Assembly (NCBI GenBank): GCA_014376345.1
Contig: JACMRS010000303.1
Coordinates: 1 to 8,559, forward strand
Source: Bacteroidia bacterium
GTDB taxonomy: Bacteria > Bacteroidota > Bacteroidia > NS11-12g > UBA955
DNA length: 8,559 bases
Direction of reading: 5' to 3'
This document shows positions 4,986 to 8,559 of this stretch, piece after piece. The notes under the pieces were generated by a model, which searched no databases, was not told where the DNA came from, and was given only the letters and a program-made list of their open reading frames with translations. The translations under genes and the position numbers were made by a program. Numbering within the stretch: the stretch's first letter is position 1; each line of letters opens with the position of its first letter.

Positions 4986-7900
4986 TTATTTAATAAGCAT
5001 TACTTTTTGTGAGTAAGTATACTCTCCTGTTCTGAAAGTTACAAAGTAAACACCGTCTGCCATGTCTGTAAGACTTAATGGAGTACTGTTAAATCCTTCA
5101 GCAACTGTGATTGATGAAGAATAAACCACTTTACCGATATTGTCTGTAATAACTACAGTACCATTGCTTTCTTCTTTTGCATTAAGCTCAAGAACGATTG
5201 AACCATTGGTTGGATTCGGGTAAAGTTTAGGATTTGAAATTGGTCCTTCAGCTTTTCTTATTGTTGCAATAGAAGAGTATGAACTCTGTCCGTTGAAATC
5301 AACTTGTTTTAATCTGTAGAAAATAAGACCCGGACGAACCTCAGTAATATTATCAAGATAAGAATATTTCAGGTTGGCATTTGAATTACCTGCACCTGCA
5401 ACAAATCCGATTTTTTTGAATTCAGCTTCACCTTCTGCTTTTCTTTCAACTTCAAAACCTTTATTATTAAGTTCTGTAACAGTTTCCCAGTTTAGGATAC
5501 TTTGATTCTGATCAAGCGCTCTTGCAGTGAATGAAAGCATTTCTATAGGAAGTGCATTTCCTGAAGTCTGGAAAGTGTATTTAGCTTTGCTATTTCCGCA
5601 GATAGCCGCATTTTCATCTATCACCATAAAGTATTGAGTTGAAGGCGCGAGTCCTGTCCAGGTAAGAACTGTTGGTGAAGTTACTGTCTGACAAGAACCG
5701 AATTGTGGTGACAATGTAGTTGGGCAGCTTGCTCCACCTGTATTGAAAAGACTTACTCTCAAACCATTTACAGAATTTGAAAGACTTGTAAAATCAATAT
5801 TCAGAGGCTGATACCAGGTTGATGCGTTTGTTACAAATGTATACCATGTAGAATTACATGCATTCTTACCACAACTCATAGGTTCTCCAACCTGAGCAGT
5901 AGTTGCACAAAGGCTGTCTGTAACAGGACCTGATGTTTTAAGAATTATTCTTGCGCTTGAGCAATTATCTGTTGTAGTTGGTTTCAAGTAAGTTACCGTA
6001 ATAGAATCTTTATTAATACATTTCTCATTTTGAGTTATATACCTATAAGTATATACATTCGTTGGAGTATTAACAAGACCTGAAACCGCTGTAGTTGAAG
6101 CATTTGGAGTTGCAATGGTAGAAGCTGACGGTCCTGATTTCTGAGCCCAGAGAACTTTACCTACAGTATTAGTGCTACCTATAAGTGTTGTAAATGGCTG
6201 ACAAAGAATCTGATTAGAACCTGCACTTGCAAAATCCGGTTGTCTTATCATTCTGATTTTAACATCATCAGAACTAACAGGACAATTGCCATTTTTAGTT
6301 ACCCATCTTAGCACATAATTACCGGTATCTAATCCAAGTGGTGCAGTATTAAATTTAGTTGAATCAACAAATGTTACTGTTGAAATTCCTGAAATATATC
6401 TCCAACTTCCTGCTCCTATAGATGGATTGTTACCATATAATATTAAAGGTGTGAACAAACAGATATTAGTGTCTTTTCCGGCATTTGCAGTAGTAGGTAA
6501 AGCATACATAGTATAAACAGTTGTATCTGTAGATTTACAAATTCCGTTTACAATTGTCCATGCAAGTTTATAGGCGCCTGCGGTTGTAAGTGTCAGGTTT
6601 GAATTTGGTGATGAAGGACCGGCAATAGTTGCTGCCGGGCCTGAAGCTTTTGTCCATGTTCCGGTACCGATTGAAGGTGAATTACCATTTAATTTAGTAG
6701 CAGTTCTGTTACAAATTATAGAATCTATACCTGCATTTGCAATAGTTGGATTCAGATTTGGAATATTTATGATCATTGTATCAGTTTTAACTGGACAAAT
6801 ACCACTGCTGATAGTCCATGCATAAGAATAAGTTGCTTGAGTAAGTCCAGTGATCATTGAAAATGAATCATTTGGAGATGCAATTGTAGAAGCAGGTCCG
6901 CTTAACTGTGTCCAGGTTCCGATACCACTGACAGCTTTATTGCCTTTCATTTTATATGTTGTAGGACAGATAGTAGCATCGGGACCTGCATTTGCTTTTG
7001 TTGGTAAAGGAGAATTTACAATTCTGATTTCATCGCCCCTGCTGCAGGTTCCGTTTGAAGTTGTCCATCTGAAAATATAAGTTCCGGTTTTAACGTTATT
7101 AACTGTTGAGGTATTGCTATTTGGATTTGAGAATGTACTTGCATTTCCTGCAGGAGCAGCAACAATTGACCATGTACCTGTATTTGGTGCAACATTATTT
7201 GCTGTAAGTGTAAATGAAGACACATTACACAAATCCTGATCAGGACCTGCTAAAGGCACTACAGTTGAATCTGCAACATTTACTTGCATAGTATCAACGG
7301 ATGCAGGACAACCCCATCTTGTTGGTACTGTATATTGGAATCTATAAGGTGAACCTGCAGTATTTAAAGCACTTGCAACAGCTGAGTTTGGGGGTACAGC
7401 GGTAAGTGTAGCTGTTCCGCCAAAAACTTTACTCCATGTACCAACACTTCCTGCGTTACCTGTAAGTATAGCAGAAGTAGCAGAACATAATGACTGGTCT
7501 GCACCGGCATTGGCTTTTTGAACTACAGTATCTGAAACATCACTTGTTGAATTAGGACAAAATGCGTCTGTTGTTGAAGTATATCTGAAATTATAAATTC
7601 CTGTTATTAATCCTGTTACGTTGGTGATTCCTGAATCAGGATCAACAACATTCGGAGTATTTGGAGATGGGTTTAACAATGTCCAGTATCCTCTTCCGTT
7701 GGTAATTCTGTTACCATTAAGAGTTAGTGAACTTCCACCACAAAGTTTTTGAGAATTTCCGGCAAGTGCAGGAGTAGGAACATTAGATGTACGTATTCTT
7801 ACATCATCAAAATTACCGGCACATGCCCCATTAGTAACTGACCAACGGAATACATAAACACCCGGTGTCAAAGCAGTAAGTCTTGCTTTAGGATTAGAAG

Positions 7901-8559
7901 CATTAGAAATGCTCCAACCACCCGGACCCGAAACCTGAGACCATTTACCAATTCCTGTTATTATAGTATTTCCATTTAAGGTTACAGAAGCACCGCAACT
8001 GTCAACATCGGCTCCGGCATTTGCAACTGTAGCCGGTCCGGATACAGTAATCATCATAGTGTCTCTTGTAGCATCACAAGTTCCCCTTGTATTGCTCCAT
8101 TCTAAAAGATAGTTGCCGGTTGATAATCCGTTTATAACTGTATTATATAAAGTATCCCTTACAAAACTAACTGCTGCTCCGCTAATTTTAATCCATTTAC
8201 CTGAAGCAGGACCAGGATTATTACCGGCAAGTGTTGTAGAAGTGGTGCCGGAATTAAGACAAATATCGCCGCCGGCATTAGCTGTTGGTGGTCCCATTTG
8301 ATTACTGGTTGTAATAGTCATATAACTTGAATCTTCACCACATGGGTTAGAAACTCTCCACTTGAAAGTGTAAACTTTACTTTTAGCCAGACCTGTAACT
8401 ATAGCATTATAGGCGTTAACATTAGAAAATACAATTCCTGAATCAGGAACAACACTCCATTTTCCAATTTCGTTAACTGTCGGTTTGTTAGCTTTCATGC
8501 TATAAGGTGAGCCATAACAAATATTTTTGTTGGGACCAGCATTAACGCCAAGTGGCTTA
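4986..8559 (-). CDS. Large secreted repeat protein with T9SS sorting domain (5' end missing)
   Basis: The frame has no stop up to the right edge, so the true start and signal peptide lie beyond 8559. The Met codon at 8496-8498 is internal, because the repeat pattern continues upstream of it (VNAGPNKNIC at about 8517-8546). Residues below count from that Met. Ten Ig/PKD-like repeats of 84-88 residues run to about 842, each beginning near ANAGxDxxxC, with GxGxW in the middle and a late GxC. A PPC-like module with seven Cys covers 845-980. A fibronectin-like module LPIEMLSF to YSSIATIRK covers 983-1082. The type A T9SS tail begins at LYPNPTNGS (1092) and ends VMLIK (1170). The protein is therefore expected to be exported through the Sec pathway and T9SS and attached to the cell surface or released. 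No catalytic domain is visible in this part; adhesion or a stalk role is inference. A rho-independent terminator follows the stop. Confidence 0.9.
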   Translation of the reverse strand, partial: KPLGVNAGPNKNICYGSPYSMKANKPTVNEIGKWSVVPDSGIVFSNVNAYNAIVTGLAKSKVYTFKWRVSNPCGEDSSYMTITTSNQMGPPTANAGGDICLNSGTTSTTLAGNNPGPASGKWIKISGAAVSFVRDTLYNTVINGLSTGNYLLEWSNTRGTCDATRDTMMITVSGPATVANAGADVDSCGASVTLNGNTIITGIGKWSQVSGPGGWSISNASNPKARLTALTPGVYVFRWSVTNGACAGNFDDVRIRTSNVPTPALAGNSQKLCGGSSLTLNGNRITNGRGYWTLLNPSPNTPNVVDPDSGITNVTGLITGIYNFRYTSTTDAFCPNSTSDVSDTVVQKANAGADQSLCSATSAILTGNAGSVGTWSKVFGGTATLTAVPPNSAVASALNTAGSPYRFQYTVPTRWGCPASVDTMQVNVADSTVVPLAGPDQDLCNVSSFTLTANNVAPNTGTWSIVAAPAGNASTFSNPNSNTSTVNNVKTGTYIFRWTTSNGTCSRGDEIRIVNSPLPTKANAGPDATICPTTYKMKGNKAVSGIGTWTQLSGPASTIASPNDSFSMITGLTQATYSYAWTISSGICPVKTDTMIINIPNLNPTIANAGIDSIICNRTATKLNGNSPSIGTGTWTKASGPAATIAGPSSPNSNLTLTTAGAYKLAWTIVNGICKSTDTTVYTMYALPTTANAGKDTNICLFTPLILYGNNPSIGAGSWRYISGISTVTFVDSTKFNTAPLGLDTGNYVLRWVTKNGNCPVSSDDVKIRMIRQPDFASAGSNQILCQPFTTLIGSTNTVGKVLWAQKSGPSASTIATPNASTTAVSGLVNTPTNVYTYRYITQNEKCINKDSITVTYLKPTTTDNCSSARIILKTSGPVTDSLCATTAQVGEPMSCGKNACNSTWYTFVTNASTWYQPLNIDFTSLSNSVNGLRVSLFNTGGASCPTTLSPQFGSCQTVTSPTVLTWTGLAPSTQYFMVIDENAAICGNSKAKYTFQTSGNALPIEMLSFTARALDQNQSILNWETVTELNNKGFEVERKAEGEAEFKKIGFVAGAGNSNANLKYSYLDNITEVRPGLIFYRLKQVDFNGQSSYSSIATIRKAEGPISNPKLYPNPTNGSIVLELNAKEESNGTVVITDNIGKVVYSSSITVAEGFNSTPLSLTDMADGVYFVTFRTGEYTYSQKVMLIK
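4989..5225 (-). other. T9SS type A sorting domain (C-terminal)
   Basis: The last 79 residues start with LYPNPTNGS and continue with VVITDNIGKVV, DMADGVYFVTF and a C-terminal KVMLIK, the usual pattern of the Por/type IX secretion C-terminal signal. This domain directs outer-membrane translocation and is normally cut off during surface attachment. It shows the organism should carry a type IX secretion system elsewhere in the genome. Confidence 0.93.
5973..6230 (-). repeat. Surface protein repeat 9 (last)
   Basis: About 86 residues from ASAGSNQILC; mid-repeat GKVLWAQKSGPSA; late Cys in NEKC. Two Cys, 61 apart (C766 and C827). It ends at a Pro/Thr-rich linker leading to the PPC-like module. Confidence 0.75.
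6231..6488 (-). repeat. Surface protein repeat 8
   Basis: 86 residues from ANAGKDTNIC; mid-repeat GAGSWRYISG; late Cys in NGNC. Two Cys, 59 apart (C680 and C739). Confidence 0.8.
6489..6740 (-). repeat. Surface protein repeat 7
   Basis: 84 residues from ANAGIDSIIC; mid-repeat GTGTWTKASGPAA; late Cys in NGIC. Two Cys, 58 apart (C596 and C654). Most similar to repeat 6. Confidence 0.8.
6741..6995 (-). repeat. Surface protein repeat 6
   Basis: 85 residues from ANAGPDATIC; mid-repeat GIGTWTQLSGPAS; late Cys in SGIC. Two Cys, 57 apart (C511 and C568). Close to the consensus. Confidence 0.8.
6996..7253 (-). repeat. Surface protein repeat 5
   Basis: 86 residues from LAGPDQDLC; mid-repeat NTGTWSIV; late Cys in NGTC. 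Two Cys, 61 apart (C424 and C485). Confidence 0.8.
7254..7514 (-). repeat. Surface protein repeat 4
   Basis: 87 residues from ANAGADQSLC; mid-repeat VGTWSKVFGG; late Cys in RWGC. Two Cys, 59 apart (C338 and C397). Confidence 0.8.
7515..7766 (-). repeat. Surface protein repeat 3
   Basis: 84 residues from LAGNSQKLC; mid-repeat GRGYWTLL; late Cys in DAFC. Two Cys, 61 apart (C253 and C314). More diverged than its neighbours. Confidence 0.75.
7767..8024 (-). repeat. Surface protein repeat 2
   Basis: 86 residues from ANAGADVDSC; mid-repeat GIGKWSQVSGPGG; late Cys in NGAC. Two Cys, 58 apart (C168 and C226). Confidence 0.8.
8025..8282 (-). repeat. Surface protein repeat 1
   Basis: 86 residues from ANAGGDIC; mid-repeat GKWIKISG; late Cys in RGTC. 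Two Cys, 61 residues apart (C80 and C141 from the Met at 8498). Confidence 0.8.
8283..8546 (-). repeat. Surface protein repeat 0 (first visible)
   Basis: Begins VNAGPNKNIC and contains GKWSVV and SNPCGED. Its first 15 or so residues lie upstream of the only early Met codon (8496-8498), which shows the gene continues to the right. The Cys pair is 59 residues apart. Confidence 0.75.

Noticed and set aside
6850..8301. Short frames inside the surface protein gene (6850-7080 and 8113-8301 plus; 7016-7225 minus)
   Set aside because: All lie within the continuous repeat-protein frame; their composition is that of shadow translation of Thr/Ser/Gly/Asn-rich repeats.

Overview
The window comes from a low-GC member of the Bacteroidota. 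Three things support this: promoter -7 boxes of the TAnnTTTG type (with TTG-type -33 partners at the left edge), a C-terminal type IX secretion (T9SS) sorting domain on the large surface protein, and a DUF4293 membrane protein, a family I know only from this phylum. The genus cannot be told from this window. All genes read on the minus strand except the DUF4293 gene.

Layout. 1-540 has no protein gene. It holds an array of four minus-strand promoters pointing out of the left edge, with a conserved sequence just downstream of the -7 box in three of them. 541-2470 is a probable two-gene operon: a thiolase of the 3-oxoadipyl-CoA/acetyl-CoA acyltransferase type, then truA, with only 4 nt between them. 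2471-2581 is a short divergent promoter region in which both genes have a -7 box ending 4 nt before the ATG, so both messages may be leaderless or nearly so. 2582-3064 is the plus-strand DUF4293 gene. It ends in a TTAA that also holds the stop codon of the convergent purA. 3061-4844 is a fur-family regulator followed by purA, joined by an ATGA overlap. 4866-4985 carries the -7 box for fur and a rho-independent terminator for the next gene. 4986-8559 is the 3' part of a very large secreted protein gene that is still open at the right edge: ten Ig/PKD-like repeats of about 86 residues, a Cys-rich PPC-like module, a fibronectin-like module and the T9SS tail.

Working together. Most of the window is housekeeping: tRNA pseudouridylation, acyl-CoA thiolysis, AMP synthesis and metal- or peroxide-responsive regulation. 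The surface protein is a separate unit closed off by its own terminator. I found no mobile element, CRISPR array, tRNA or rRNA inside the window. The least ordinary parts are the promoter array at the left edge, the compact gene junctions, and the disulfide-patterned repeat protein. I do not see clear evidence for a wholly new system.
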